DNA of 60,000 nt from Polytrichum commune (GCA_950295325.1 OX485808.1:13396501-13456500); one strand, 5' to 3'. Counted from the first letter of the stretch, positions 1 through 11,235 are shown. The notes: generated by a model from the sequence alone, not told the origin. Program-made: numbers and translations.

Positions 1-628
1 GAGTCCTTAAATGCTCTTGATGTGTGATAGGGCATCATTTGGTCTTTGTTCAAAGTATCTCTTCAAAGTCTCTAGAGAACACTCAGCAACACTCAATCCT
101 ACAACTTCTTCTACTACATCAATCAGAACCTCATCGGCATCAATTTCTTGATGTTCTGAGGAATACATATCCAAAACTCCTTGTCGGTAGGTTCATAGGG
201 GTTGTTTAAATCAAACTTCATCTCATAATTGAGGTATTCATGAGCATTCATCCGCCACCCACCTCACTACCATATGACAACAATGTCAATGTTTGCATCT
301 CCTCTCCCGAATTGCTTGAAAGTGCACAAGGAGGAAGGATCTCTAAATAAGAGAGAATATTTGACTTGTTCGCAAAGAATATGGGATAAATGTGATTACA
401 TGTTTAAAATGTATGCTCTCATATATTATTACATTGATTTTCTCAAAATCAACACTTATAAAGGTGCAATTAACAAAGAAGGGAGTAGAGCACGTTATAG
501 CACTTAACACATAACACTCACTAGTCTTGCCAATTGTGTTTTCGTAGGGGAGTAAAATTTTCTTAACATATATGAAATGTTAACGCTTACAAGGGTAACA
601 CTTATAGAGTCCTGACTATACATGGTAA
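1..628 (-). mobile_element. pogo/Tigger-like DNA transposon, decayed copy, cut by window edge
   Basis: Read on the minus strand, about 430-628 is a degenerate match to the left end of the complete element at 47527-48181. It has the same ATAAATGTTA-type subterminal repeats and the same spacing around a CAAAGAAGGGAGTA-like block. Next to it at 7-262 is a transposase C-terminal frame. The outer end, near 628, is degenerate. The family is assigned by comparison with the better-preserved copy and is an inference. Confidence 0.55.
7..262 (-). pseudogene. transposase C-terminal fragment, pogo/Tigger-like
   Basis: The minus strand reads through an acidic stretch (DADEVLIDVVEE) and then LETLKRYFEQRPNDALSHIK before a TAA at 7-9. 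Upstream, a second frame carries NAHEYLNYEMKFDLNNPYEP, joined only through a one-base frameshift near position 165-170, so the copy is broken. An acidic stretch followed by a KRYFEQR-like helix near the C-terminus is what is expected of CENP-B/Tigger-type transposases, and the same layout recurs in the fragment at 47711-47974. The DDE catalytic core is not in the window. Confidence 0.5.
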
Positions 629-654
629 GGTTTGTAGTTAAGAATGAACGCCAA

Positions 655-870
655 AAGACATGTGTTACGATAAGATTGGACTATGTGTTCAAAACACATT
701 AATTGTTATAAGTCCACATTTGGGAGGTCCTGTACAATCACTTCAAATGAAATAGCATTTTCACTTTGACCTCCTACAATTCTTGCATCTCAACTCTTAT
801 TTTGAAACTTGAAATGACAATCTACATGATTTGCAACTACTAACCAATTGAAATAATTTCTTACTCATAG
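655..870. repeat. dispersed repeat family A, degenerate copy
   Basis: Shares blocks such as AGATTGGACTATGTG..CAAAACACATTAAT and CTTCA..CACTTTGACC with 1718-1975, 10975-11235 and 50770-51085. No coding frame or clear termini are visible. The rest of 629-2210 holds nothing else I can name. Confidence 0.4.
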
Positions 871-1717
871 TCAAATTTAGTTATGATGTTGAAAGTGCCC
901 ACAATAAGGCCACGTAAATTAAGGTAGACATGGGTGATTCAATTACTTGTTTGTATAGGATACATGCATTGGAGTGGTGTGTGGTTAGATGTGCATCCAA
1001 GGACAAGGGGTGGACTCTTCATATCACATATGGACTAACATGAGTGTAAAAAGGGGTTTTATTTGAGGCATTAACATACATTGTATTCATAAGGGGGAGG
1101 TATTGTCAATCTCTAATGTGTACATCTACAAATGTTATCAAGTTTTATGAAGGAAAGTTAGATGTACAAAAGGGGGCCTTGCGGTTTAGAGAAAGAGTTG
1201 ACAATAGATTTGTTAGTTGCATCCACTTCACATTTTCACTTGTTGTTTTCATGGGGTCCTAGTCCTCAACGACTATTATGTGTCTTCTTGTTCTAGGTTT
1301 CTGCAGACTACAGGCTCTTGGAGCTCTCACGAGCTTCCTTTATTTTTTCTCTCTAGATTGTGACTAAGTTATTGTGCTCTTGTCTTTGCTTGTTCAATAT
1401 AATTGTTGAGTTACATGCTATGGATGAAAAATATTCTATGGCTTGCTCTTTGGAAAGTGAAAGTGGATTTTAGATGTAGTAAAAGATTGTTTCATTTATG
1501 GTGTATAGTTCGTATATGTGGTGGAGGTATTAATCACATTAAATTGAAAAGCTTAGCATAAATACACGAGTCTTTTTTTTAGTACGCCATTTGTACGTAT
1601 ACATTTGTTTTTCTTTATAAAAATCTTGTATACAGGGGGTTTAATGTCACAGTGACCCACACAAGTCATTTAGGTTTCCAATAGAGAGTCCATCCCGTGG
1701 GGAATGGATACCCCAAA

Positions 1718-1975
1718 GACACGTGTTTGAAAGAGATTGGACTACGTGCTCATAATATGTTAATCATTCGAGGCCCAATCATCAACATAATTGAGGAGAT
1801 CTACATGTCCACTCAATGAACATGAGAATCTTCACTTTGACAAAGAATTAGATGTCCATATGAGCTCCAAAAATTACAAGGAAAGTTGCTATGACCTCCA
1901 TTTAGATTTGTTAAGTTGCTAACCATCTCGTACTAATCATCTCATACTAATCACGTGTATCGTATCCTAGTCGGA
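1718..1975. repeat. dispersed repeat family A, better copy
   Basis: Recognised by the order of short blocks GAGATTGGACTACGTGCTC, AACATAATTG, a CTTCACTTTGACAAAG block, a TATGAGCTCC block and a final CGTATCCTAG block. These recur in the same order at 10975-11235 and 50770-51085. Termini are undefined and there is no coding potential. It could be an old LTR or a non-autonomous DNA element. Confidence 0.45.
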
Positions 1976-2210
1976 AAAAAATAAACATAAATTTCCCCAA
2001 TTTGCATGACTTGTCTGGAGCAAATTGGGAAGGGTTGGTATTAGCTAGGTCAACGGAGAGCGGATGGATGGATGGATGTTCATGACACCAAGTAGGTATA
2101 AATCATTCACCAATCATTTTGTGGAGCAATTGTTGAGAAACACTTAGAAGGCCAATCAAAGGGTTTATCAAAGGGCATTATCAAAGCTTGGTAATGGGGA
2201 CAACTATTTT

Positions 2211-2470
2211 AGGGCCACTTCACACATGAGCCAATGGTTGTGATCATGTAATTGTGAGGTTTTTGATTCTCCATCAAAGGACATACCACTGACATGATGT
2301 GCCATGTAGGAATTTAAGTAGACCTTTCGTCCATGATAATTTCTTTGGGTCCTTAGGACTTCACCCTTTAGTGTGAAGTGAACTTGAACGGTTTTCACCT
2401 TTTGACTAATGAGAGTTCTTAAAATGCAATGGTCACGGGTCTTCAGTCGTGCATGTGAAACAGCCCTTAG
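2211..2470 (+). mobile_element. MITE family AGGGCCAC, copy A
   Basis: Begins AGGGCCACTTCACACATGAG and ends in the imperfect inverse GTGAAACAGCCCTTAG. Internal blocks (GTAGGAATTTAAGTAGACC, a TGAAGTGAACTTG block, AATGAGAGTTCTTAAAATGC) are shared with copies at 2485-2989, 56186-56517 and, reversed, 32443-32894. TIRs, small size and lack of a transposase identify a MITE. The superfamily is not clear because no TSD stands out. Confidence 0.65.
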
Positions 2471-2484
2471 AGGGCCTTTGAACT

Positions 2485-2989
2485 TAGGGTCACTTCACAC
2501 ACGAGCCAAGAGCCGTGACCATGAACTTGTGAGAGCCTGGAAGAGGTGTCCAAAGACCATCCCCAAACACTTCTCAAAACGATGTAGTGTGGTCACATGC
2601 CCTCAAATGTAGCTTGAAGTCATATGTGATTGGGCCCTCAACCAAATGCTATTTCAATGAATTTCTGTTCATGTGGGGTCTTCACACATGATAAAATATA
2701 ATAAATCAATAGTCGTGAGATTTCGGAGTGCCATGGTCTCCCAGTTTTGTCTTAGACTTGCCTCCAAGAGGTAATTTTTGAAAATAATCCAAGTGACCGT
2801 GAAGCATGATCCATTTGATGGCATGTAGGAATCCACGTAGACTTTACATGCATATTGCATTCACATACTCTGATGGTCCCTCAAGCGTGGTGTGAAGCGA
2901 ACTTGGAGCGGCTCCGCCTTTTCCACCAATGAGAGTGCTCGAAGTGTAATGGTTGCGGGCTCTCAGTCTCGGGTGTGAAGTGGCCCTTA
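2485..2989 (+). mobile_element. MITE family AGGGCCAC, copy B (longest)
   Basis: Starts AGGGTCACTTCACACACGAG and ends GTGTGAAGTGGCCCTTA, which are near-perfect TIRs of about 16 bp. At about 505 bp it is roughly twice the length of copy A, which lies only 14 bp upstream in the same orientation. Short open frames inside it are incidental. Confidence 0.65.
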
Positions 2990-3661
2990 ATGGATGCGAT
3001 AAAGCCATGAACTCGGGGGATGGCTGTACTTTCAATTATCACACTTAGAAATAGAAAAAAAAACCAAAAGACCTCCAATGTCCACTGGAATATATAGGGC
3101 CAAGGTTTGAAACCAATAATTCAACAGGGTCCTTCTCAATGAGTAGTGAGGCCAAGAGGGGCTGCAAAATGGATGTAAAAAGGGGTTAAAGTATTGTCCA
3201 CATTAAGTGACTTTGGCTCCTTTTCATTGCTACATTCTCCATTGAAGACCAAAAGCTTTTTGATAGTTTGAGGCCTCCAATGTTACATGATAATGGTACG
3301 TGACAAACCGAGGTAATTTCACATCATAGCTTGCTTCAAAGATCCCAAATGACTATAATATGACAAGAATGAAATGTCAACCACAAACCTAAAGAGGAGA
3401 TTTTTTATTTTTATTTTTTTGTGTGTTGATATGGATGAATGAGGGTCATTCTCTTATGCAACGATCCCCTCGTGAGAATGATTTGCGCTTTAAGTTGGGT
3501 TCCTACTAGTCTTACCAAAGTAAAAAGGTACAATAAAAGCATGTCCCCAATTAGATTATGGTTAATTAATCCCAATTTTATATGACGAACCTAATTTGGG
3601 ATAAATAGTGCTACTTACATATTCAATGTTCTTCAAACAACAAAATCCGTGTTCATATGTA
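2990..3661. other. non-coding stretch, nothing recognised
   Basis: AT-rich sequence between two MITEs. I see no coding frame, RNA gene or clear repeat. Confidence 0.5.
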
Positions 3662-3878
3662 CACTAAATATGATATTTAGTGTGACTTACTATTTGAAAT
3701 TACGCAATGCTATATCTATTTATTGTACATCTCATATTTTACCAAAAAATGTTGAATTAGTAGTTTGGACATTATAGAACATTGACAGCTTTACTTGGTA
3801 AAAAATGATTTCAATAGTAAAAAGATATAGCACTGTGTAAATCCAAATACTAAGTCACACTAAATATCATATTTGGTG
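3662..3878 (+). mobile_element. CACTAAAT MITE, copy 1 (217 bp)
   Basis: Starts CACTAAATATGATATTTAGT, ends with the imperfect inverse AAATATCATATTTGGTG, and is flanked by TA on both sides. Two further copies of nearly the same length lie at 48743-48963 and 49409-49626. Internal blocks such as ATTACGCAATGCTAT and AAAAAGATATAGCA are shared by all or most copies. TA flanks suggest Tc1/mariner-type insertion, although the CACTA ends also recall the CACTA superfamily. Confidence 0.75.
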
Positions 3879-4019
3879 TAGTTGACTGCATTTTCATCTC
3901 GAGTAAAATTGGTGGGACCCATGTCAAGGAGAAAGACAATCTAGCCCTAGAGGCTACCAACTATGGATGAGAATATGTCAACCACATCCTCCAGATGAGC
4001 ACCCGATGGATGAACGAAT

Positions 4020-5031
4020 AAAGGGCAGGGTCAAACAGGTCACGCCGACGGCCGACGAAACCGTGGCGGGAATCCGACGAACGTCGTCACCTGATGGATG
4101 AGATTCGTCCAATCAGCAAGAGATGGGCCCCACGCCAATCAATGATGGAGCTGCACTCGCGCCTCCGGCCTTCTTCACAAGAATGTCACGCCAATGTTGC
4201 AAATGTTGCGTTTTTCCTACCACCCCGACTCCTCCCGATCTTTCCCTTGCCGAGCTCGATTTTTTGATCGCTACCCAAGAACCTCTTTCTCACCTTCAGG
4301 CGAGCATAGGCGAGTACAGAAGAGCTTGTTGTTCTCCTTTGTAGCTGCTTCGTTGTTGCAGAGAACGGTTGTTTCGCGGCACAGAGTTCCCAATTCGCTT
4401 CAGATCTCGGAGCGGAAGCCGAAGAGAGACACGAGGAGCATTTTGTATCAACATCCCTACTCTTTTTTTTTTCCCGATTTTCTTTTTTGGTACCATCTCA
4501 TTCTGGCCATAGCCAGCAGAACCTGTTTCTTCGGTTTCTAGTCGATACGGCCGTAGGTGTATGCGGGATTTGCCCTCGTACTCCCGAGCACGTGTCTTAG
4601 ATTTCGGAGTTATACACTTCTGTAATCCGGAGGAAATCTCAGTTTTTACCAACCCCGTGGTACGGGGTGATGGTCAGACCGTTACGTGCTCTTTAGGCAT
4701 TGTTGTAGATTCGAAACTGTTCGCGAATCTTGCTCCTCGTAAATCCGGCTTCTTGTCCATTGCTGTCCAAGATGAGCTGGTGGAGAACATTAATCTGAGC
4801 ACGTGAGGCAGGCATCAGCATTTGCAGGTCGAAGGATTTCGGCACCTATTCATGTTGCATTAGAATGTGTAGCATTACCCAATTCTCTACTACTATTTCA
4901 TATGCTTCTGGCTGAGACATAGATCTGTTCACAGAAATTCTTTGTAGAACTCTCATTGGCATTTGTGATTATCCTATTTGGGCGTTAGAATTTGGAATTG
5001 GGGGCTTTGTACCAATTTGGGTGGTAAGAAG
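4020..5031 (+). promoter_or_regulatory. CpG-rich promoter/leader of the membrane-protein gene
   Basis: From about 4020 the sequence changes abruptly to CpG-rich DNA (many CGACG and CGCC motifs), unlike the flanking AT-rich repeats, and this continues to the ATG at 5032. Open frames of 73-118 codons in it overlap on both strands and resemble no protein I know, so I take them as a by-product of the base composition. A 5'UTR intron is possible (acceptor-like TTCTTTGTAG near 4949), but I cannot settle a donor. Confidence 0.4.
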
Positions 5032-5439
5032 ATGACGACATTGATGCCCCACACGTGGGAGGAGCTGTCGAAGCGGGCGGAGGAGGCCTACAATGCGGCA
5101 GCGGAGCACCATATAGCGAAGAAGGTGTGGGCCGTGCTGTTCAACATGCTCCTGGGGGTGTTGGCGATAACCCTCACCGTCGTCATCTGCAGCTACATTA
5201 TCTACACTATCAGCTTCATCGTCCCGCCCTACTTCCGCTTCATGTATGAGCATGGCCCTTACTCGTTCCTCCTGCTCATTGGCTTCTGGGCGATTGCGCT
5301 GACGAGATTCCTCTGCCTCTCCCCTGAGGACCCACTAGCGTTCAAATGGGAAGTTTGTATGTATGGCCTCTCCACCTTCCTCATGTTCACAGGAATCGGC
5401 GCCTTTGCCGTCGTTCCTTTCTTGGATCAAAAGGAATGA
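5032..5439 (+). CDS. small three-helix membrane protein, 135 aa, intronless
   Basis: A GC-rich open frame with strong coding character. The same frame runs upstream to a TTG at 4978, but the ATG at 5032 (MTTLMPHTWEELSKR) is the sensible start. Residues 1-28 are polar with an amphipathic, Ala-rich helix (AEEAYNAAAEHH). Three hydrophobic spans follow at about 30-60, 72-92 and 107-129, with a short charged tail LDQKE. The spans and the basic/acidic pattern suggest an endomembrane or plasma-membrane protein, but I recognise no family and give no function. No intron is needed within the frame. The last 32 codons plus 3' flank are duplicated in tandem just downstream. Confidence 0.7.
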   Translation: MTTLMPHTWEELSKRAEEAYNAAAEHHIAKKVWAVLFNMLLGVLAITLTVVICSYIIYTISFIVPPYFRFMYEHGPYSFLLLIGFWAIALTRFLCLSPEDPLAFKWEVCMYGLSTFLMFTGIGAFAVVPFLDQKE

Positions 5440-5790
5440 GTCTGTTTTGGTGACACGAGATCGCCCAGTCCTTACCTTTAGTTTTCTAAGTAGCCAATCA
5501 CTCAATTGATTTCTGGCCACACATTACCTGAGAAATTAGATTGCCTCTGCTCTGGTACGATGAAATGGGAGGTTTGCATGTAATGCCCTCTCCAGCTTCC
5601 TCATGCTCACAGGAATCGGTGCCTTCGCCGTCGTTCCTTTCTTGGACCAAATGGAATGAGTGTGTTCCAGGGACATGAGATTGTCCAATTTTTACCTTTA
5701 GTTTTTCTAGGTAGCCTATCAGTCACTCCTCCATTCGTTTGTGGCCACCCATTACACGAGAAATTTGATTACCTCTGCTCTGGTATGATC
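5343..5790 (+). repeat. tandem duplication of the gene's 3' end (2 x ~219 bp)
   Basis: The block starting AAATGGGAAGTTTGTATGTA at 5343 is repeated as AAATGGGAGGTTTGCATGTA at 5562. It includes the last ~32 codons, the stop and about 120 bp of 3' flank. The second copy has an in-frame TAA (TGCATGTAATGCC) soon after its start, so it cannot extend the protein. A third start (GATCAAATGG) appears near 5785 and stops. This is a partial local duplication giving a second, decoy C-terminus and 3'UTR. Confidence 0.85.
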
Positions 5791-7154
5791 AAATGGTGAT
5801 GATATAGCATAAGATTGAGGGTTTCTGCGGAGCCCTCTGAGCGATTGGCAGTCCTATGGAAGGATCGTCTCTGTTCCTAGCAATGCAGCAGCTTCCCACA
5901 CACTAATACTTTTTGTGGATGAGGTGCCCTGAGAATTGTGAATCGGGTCCACTGGATTGAAGACCGATTTCCCGACGACGTCTTGAAGCTCAACGGCGTT
6001 TTGGGTTTCCTGTTAGATCAAATTGTCGACACGCTGTGATGGGGGATTTCATGACTTTGAGAAGTAGATCAGATTTTTAAGTCCTGGCAAATTTGCCCTG
6101 TATGATTGAGCTGGTGGCCTTCCATTTGTGATTACTCAATTTTGGTCTGTTCAGTGATTGTAGTACTGTACAATCGACCAGGATTATGTCTTATGCATTT
6201 ATGCAGATATTGTTAGTAAGGAAAAGAGTGCCATAATTCCTGTGGCTCTCACCAATTTACTCGATCAACAGAGCTTTCTGAAAACTCAAAATCTCTCGAA
6301 CTCATGATTGGTTGTGCTTTGTGTGACCCTCCATTCAATAGAGGTGACTTGTCTCTTGCTTCTGTAATAGAGAGCTAGACTATCCAAAACTTTCAGTGTG
6401 AATGCTTTCTGTTGTGAGTTAACCATGGTTGAGATTAACATTAACTCCCCGGGTGGGCGAGAGACATACCTCATCCATTAGTATGATTGCGTTCATGTGT
6501 GTAAGTCTCACTTGTGGTCAATATGTTGCAAATTGATAACACCACACCTGATCAGTCAGGTACAACACTGCAAACATATGCCGAGAGTTACACATGCTTA
6601 TGAGATTGTAGTGGTTTGGTGTAATTGGAACCTCATTACATGGAACTTGGGAATTTATACTAACTTACGGGACTGGTACACAGAAGTCCAAATTCTGATG
6701 AGGTCAACCAAACCCTAATCACTCTTACAAACACTTCTCTTTTGATTGCTGGGTCTCATAATTATATGCTACTCCCTCCTGAGCCCCGGCTTGGGGTTGA
6801 TGGGTGCTTGTGTGGTGCATTGTTGCTACAGACTGGAACCATCGCCATTCGGAATGGCCTGACTAAAGACAGACAGATCCTTGACAACTATGCACCTTAT
6901 GTTCTCATAACCAAAGTGCACATTCCGAGGTTGGCAGGTCCATCGTGAAGATCTAAACTGTGTTAGATGCTTATGTGCAACGCATCTTAAAGTGCAAAAA
7001 CTGAAACAAGTACTTTGAGACACCCACTTGTAGTCTTACAAATCATATCTTCGTCTGCGCATAGGAAATCTTACAAGCCATAGAGAGATGCATGCTGTCA
7101 AAAATGCTTCCAACCATGTCCAAGGTTATGAACTTTGAGATGTTTGCCGACAGC
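5791..7154. other. intergenic, nothing recognised
   Basis: Mixed-composition DNA between the membrane-protein gene and the F-box gene, which converge here. Short open frames (6497-6718, 6742-6948) have no recognisable motifs. Poly(A) sites for both genes should fall inside this stretch. Confidence 0.5.
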
Positions 7155-8684
7155 CTATGCAGATGTACAATTGGTAGGCTCAAAAAAACCCATGTCCACA
7201 GTGACCTCATCGAACGTATCTGACTGCTGAATTTCTGGCAAGACCGACCACGTCCGAGTGAGCAGATTGAACGCGACGATGTTGTACTTCTTGTGGCGCC
7301 AAAAGAAAATCTGTTGATTATGGGCAACAGATTTGATACAACCAGACCTGGATTTTTGTGCAGGTTCGGCAGCAGGCCTGAGCTTCTCGATTCGGGCGCG
7401 GCTCCATGAGCTCTTGCTAAGGAAATCGAAATATTCCTCAGGCATCTCGACCAGGGGTGTAAACCGCCGAGATTCCAGCCCCAAACCCCATACGGCGATA
7501 AAGTCCCCCGGGATGTGTTCCACAACAGCGTAGAGGTTGCCTGCACACTCAACCAACAGAAATCTCGACCGCTGTGTCATATTCGGGATCGAAATGACTT
7601 CGTTGGTCCACTGCTCGCTCCACACATCGAATGATACAAGGAAATCGTCGCTGCGGCTGTACAGACGCCCGTTGCAAAGAGAGGCGCATCGCTTGGACTT
7701 GATGTGTGCCAATGTCTGCAAGGACACACCCTCAGGCGGCTTTCCGTCCAAGTTTCTCCAACTATCAGATTCGGAATTGTACATCTGAGTTTCCTCCTCC
7801 CGAATGCCGATTATTCTGAACTTCTTCCGGTCTTTGTCCACTACCATGAACATCCCCGCCTCACCCCAAACATCTGGCGATCTCGGTAGAGTCTTCCAGC
7901 TCCGCGTGGACGGATCCCCAACGACGTAGCCTGATAAGTCCGTGATAACCTTGAATCCTAAAAAGCCCTTGCCACTTCCTGCAGAAATTGTGGGGAACCC
8001 CAACAAGTGTAATATAAGATGATCATCAGGCTACATACAGCCTTCCATCAAATTCCTTGCAATAGCTCCAACTCCAAAAAGGCCATCTGTCTATATATTG
8101 GAAACAGTAGATCTACAAAGACATTGTGTAAGTCCAGACTGGATGCTGGGCGCTTATGATGTGGAAAATTGCCATGAGGGCAAGCGCATGGTTGTTAGCT
8201 GTTAGCTATCATGATTAGTCTCTTTGGATTTCAGTGAAGCTTGGGCACTTACAAGCACCTTGAGGTGCTTATCTTTGTATCCCCTGAATGCACTGTAATT
8301 GGAATGACTCGCTTGTGGCAAGTTTTATGTGTGCACTCTATTGCTCATTTATTTTATGTTAATTTGCTTCATCACACATTTTGTACTGAACAGACAGAAA
8401 CTTACCAGCAACAGGTAGGAGATTGATGGCTGGCGGGGGGCGTGGTAGAGGGGGCAGAGGCGCCCAGCGGCCAGTAGTGGCGTCGTAACCCTCCCATTGA
8501 TGCATGTTGTACTCTCGCTTGAAAACAAGCGGGCAGTAGGACGGACGTCCAGTCGGAGGGGTGAGGAGGGCGCCATCGAGCTTCCGCCAGTGGCAGCACA
8601 CTGCTCGCACCCGAATTAAATCTGCCAGTGACAATTTTGTGAAGATCAGTCTTAGAAGTTCCTCGCCGAGCAGATCCATTGGTC
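7155..8684 (-). CDS. F-box protein with kelch/FBA-like C-terminal half, 365 aa, two coding exons
   Basis: Minus strand. Exon 1 is 8679-8406 (start ATG at 8679 in ACCAATGG) and exon 2 is 7978-7155. The intron (8405-7979, 427 bp) has GTAAGT and TTTCTGCAG borders and splits the Gly codon of PVAG-SGKG, giving an exact 366-codon frame. Residues 1-40 are an F-box (LGEELLRLIFTKLSLADLIR then VRAVCCHWRKL). The rest has repeated W-containing beta-blade signatures (YDATTGRWAPLP, DPSTRSWKTLP, YNSESDSWRNL, FNLLTRTWSVLP), as in plant F-box kelch/FBA proteins. Such proteins bind SKP1 and recruit substrates to an SCF ubiquitin ligase; the substrate cannot be told. A splice acceptor (TTGTGTTGCAG, ending 8685) sits five bases before ATG, so the mRNA has an upstream leader exon. 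Confidence 0.9.
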
Positions 8685-8739
8685 CTGCAACACAAACAAC
8701 ACAAAGAAAACAAACAAGAAAAAAAAGTCAATCTCAAAA

Positions 8740-9840
8740 GTGAGTCTCTCCTCCCTCTTCCACTAGCAATTCTGAGGCAACTTTGAAAATGAGTAACAAA
8801 TTGCGGCCATAAACTGGACAGCAAAGGAGTTATCCTTTAATTCAATGGCACTTTTTAATCGGGAGTTGATCTCGTATAGATTTCAATTGTTTATTCATTA
8901 ATATAACATCAATAATATTTATCCACTTGTGGTGCATGCTTGGAGGTAGTGGTGCTTAAATTTGATTGAAGAGCGACCTGTTTTGGTTCATTGAGTGCCA
9001 AACCCATTTTTGCACCTCTTGGCAAGCGAAAAAGAGTTTGACACTCAATAAACCCATATTGAACGTTCTTCGCTCAAACCTGCACACCACCTTCAAGCAT
9101 GCACCTAAAACTTACCGAACATAAAAGGTGTTGCGTGTACAGTAACCAACTTCCAACCAAAAGTCATGTTAAATTTAAGGGCAACTCTATTAACTGTTAG
9201 CTGTTTCATGACGGCGATTGTGTTGTTCAACAGACAAATATTGCTGCACGGTGAAATATCTGGACATTACCGCGTGATTAGCGAAGGATGCTAATATGGT
9301 TATTCAGTTTCCTCTGAGCGGCCCGGTGCAGCGACGGCAAGTTCCGAAGCTATGTATTGTAGGACAGCCAGGGAAGAGGAAGAGTGTACACTCGGAAATC
9401 AAGAGCGGCTATGGCTGCTAAAACTAAACGACCTATCTGGACAAAATCATATGTGTTCGTCTCATCTCCCTCTTCCACTAGCAATTCTGCGGCTACTTCG
9501 AAATGACAGGCATATTGCCGCCAACAATTGGACAGCAAAGGTCGGCATATCAACTGTTACCTGTTTCATTACGGTACGAGAAGAAGGCGGGTTTCTTGGT
9601 TCAACAGATGTATCGCTGCATGAAGAAATTTCTGTACATCACACGCTTATCGTGTAGGATGCCAATATGTTGAATCAAATTCCTGTGAGCGGCCCGGTGA
9701 AGCGACGGTAACGTCTGAAGGAACGAATCGTAAGACAGCCAAGGAAGAGGAAGAGTGTACACTTAGGAGGGAATCAAGAGAGGCTATAGCTGTTCAAATT
9801 TAACAACCTATCCGAACAAAATCATAGGTATTGGTGAGAA
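8740..9840. repeat. local segmental duplications within the F-box leader intron
   Basis: The block CTCCCTCTTCCACTAGCAAT..GGACAGCAAAGG occurs at about 8750-8830 and again at 9465-9541. A second block (TGAGCGGCCCGGTG..AGCGACGG.. through GAAGAGGAAGAGTGTACAC) occurs at about 9310-9450, 9683-9820 and, in part, 9900-9990. These are successive diverged tandem copies of a ~370-bp unit. No protein is encoded. Confidence 0.65.
8930..9106. repeat. foldback element of ~177 bp
   Basis: GGTGCATGCTTGGAGGTAGT at the left end pairs with ACCACCTTCAAGCATGCACC at the right. Inner blocks (TTCATTGAGTGCCAAAC and GAGTTTGACACTCAATAAA) also pair, so nearly the whole element folds back on itself. It looks like a small hairpin MITE inside the F-box leader intron. 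Confidence 0.6.
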
Positions 9841-10034
9841 GGCTGCGGTTGCCTCCGAGTGCCGACTAAAGAGTTAATAAATTAGATTGGAGAATGTCCA
9901 CTCGGAGAAGAGTGTACAGTCGGCAGGAAATTAAGAGCCGCTATGGCTGTTGAAAGTCAAGAACCTATCCGAACAAAATCGCATGCGTTCGTGAGAACGC
10001 TGTAACTGCCTCTGAGTACCGACTAAAGGTTACT

Positions 10035-10345
10035 CAAATGCATCAGATTAGAGATGTGACGTTTGGCAGGCCCGAGAGATAACCAAATGCTCGAGTATTC
10101 TGCTCACTGCAATCCTATTTGATCAATGCCGAGCAAGCCCAGAGAGTACGAGGTGCTTCACTAGACTAAAGGTTTAACCAATTAGTTAAAGATTCCTCAA
10201 ATAGATCGCAAAATCTCAAGTTGAAGATCAGATTAGAGATGTGACATTTGGAAGGCATCAAATGCTCGAGTATTCTGCTCACTGCAATAATATTTGATCA
10301 ACTCCAAGTAACTCTAGAGAGTACGAGGTGCTTCACTTAGGGTTG
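10035..10345. repeat. two tandem copies of a ~180-bp unit
   Basis: GATTAGAGATGTGACGTTTG with CTCGAGTATTCTGCTCACTG and GAGTACGAGGTGCTTCACT at about 10047-10160 recurs at 10228-10336 with small changes. Non-coding, and it lies in the predicted F-box leader intron. Confidence 0.7.
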
Positions 10346-10533
10346 AAGCGCGCTTCTGTAAGAATGCACTCTTGATGATCCGAAACACCGTTGTCATTGA
10401 AAGAATCTAAGATGAGCGTGACATTGAAATTCTGCTTGAACAAACCCGCCTAACTTAACCCCGTTGCTCCTTCCCATCTCCTCGGAGGCCTAATCAACAA
10501 CAACTAGGAACAGGATACGAAGAGTAAGCTTAC

Positions 10534-10720
10534 CTTGATTTTCCGACACAGCGGAAGCGACGGAGCTGGGCCTTGGATCGCTGTAAGGAGCGGTCCGCCG
10601 TACAGCAGGAGCCAGCTCCGATCCCTCCGCCTCCATGCTCTGTTGTGTCTCTGCACCCCCGCCCGTGGCTTGATTGAATGCGTCAATCCTCCTCCTCTTC
10701 TGTCCTCTTTATCGTCTACT
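10534..10720 (-). promoter_or_regulatory. probable 5'UTR leader exon and promoter of the F-box gene
   Basis: On the minus strand a GC-rich block ends at 10534 with AATCAAG followed by GTAAGC, a consensus donor. The next strong minus-strand acceptor toward the gene is TTGTGTTGCAG ending at 8685, directly before the F-box ATG. Pairing them predicts a 5'UTR intron of 1849 bp (10533-8685). The outer limit of the exon and the TSS are not visible. This is an inference from splice sites and base composition. Confidence 0.45.
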
Positions 10721-10974
10721 TCCGTGCACGAGCTACCAAGCTTACATACTTGTAAATCTTTTTCTCTTTTTTCTTTTTTTTTCCTTGGGAGCAGAGTATA
10801 CAGTACCGACTAGAAGGCGGGACCACCAGCGGCGATCCAGATGATGCCAAGTCAGAGAATCCGGGTCCTGCAGAGAATTTTGCATCCGAGAACACCGATG
10901 ATCGCTCCTCCGACTCCGCAGGTCTATGAGCCAAGGGATACCGACTGAGGTAGACGTGCCTAATTCGGTTACTT

Positions 10975-11235
10975 CCCTTAATCGGACACCTATTTAGTGG
11001 TATGTGGTTAGGTGTGGATCCAAGAATGGATACTACCATTTTGGTTTCAGTAGTCAACATAATTGGAGGGGGGGGGGGGGGGCTATGTATTTATGTGAAG
11101 ACTTGATGAGCATGAGTACCTTCGCTTGGAAAATGAAGAAGATAATTTTATGAGCTCCGAAAATTATGAGAAAGCGGCTATGGCCAAGAATTGGACTTGC
11201 TTACCATCTTGTGTTGATTGTGTGTTTCATATCCT
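10975..11235. repeat. dispersed repeat family A, copy with poly-G tract
   Basis: Carries the family blocks GTATGTGGTTAGGTGTGGATC, AACATAATTGG, TATGAGCTCCGAAAATTATG and GTGTTTCATATCCTAGG. A 15-base G run at 11068-11082 interrupts it where other copies have only a few G. Confidence 0.5.

Noticed and set aside
4194-4652. 115- and 118-codon frames in the CpG-rich block
   Set aside because: They overlap on opposite strands, have no known motifs and sit where the leader of the membrane-protein gene is expected.
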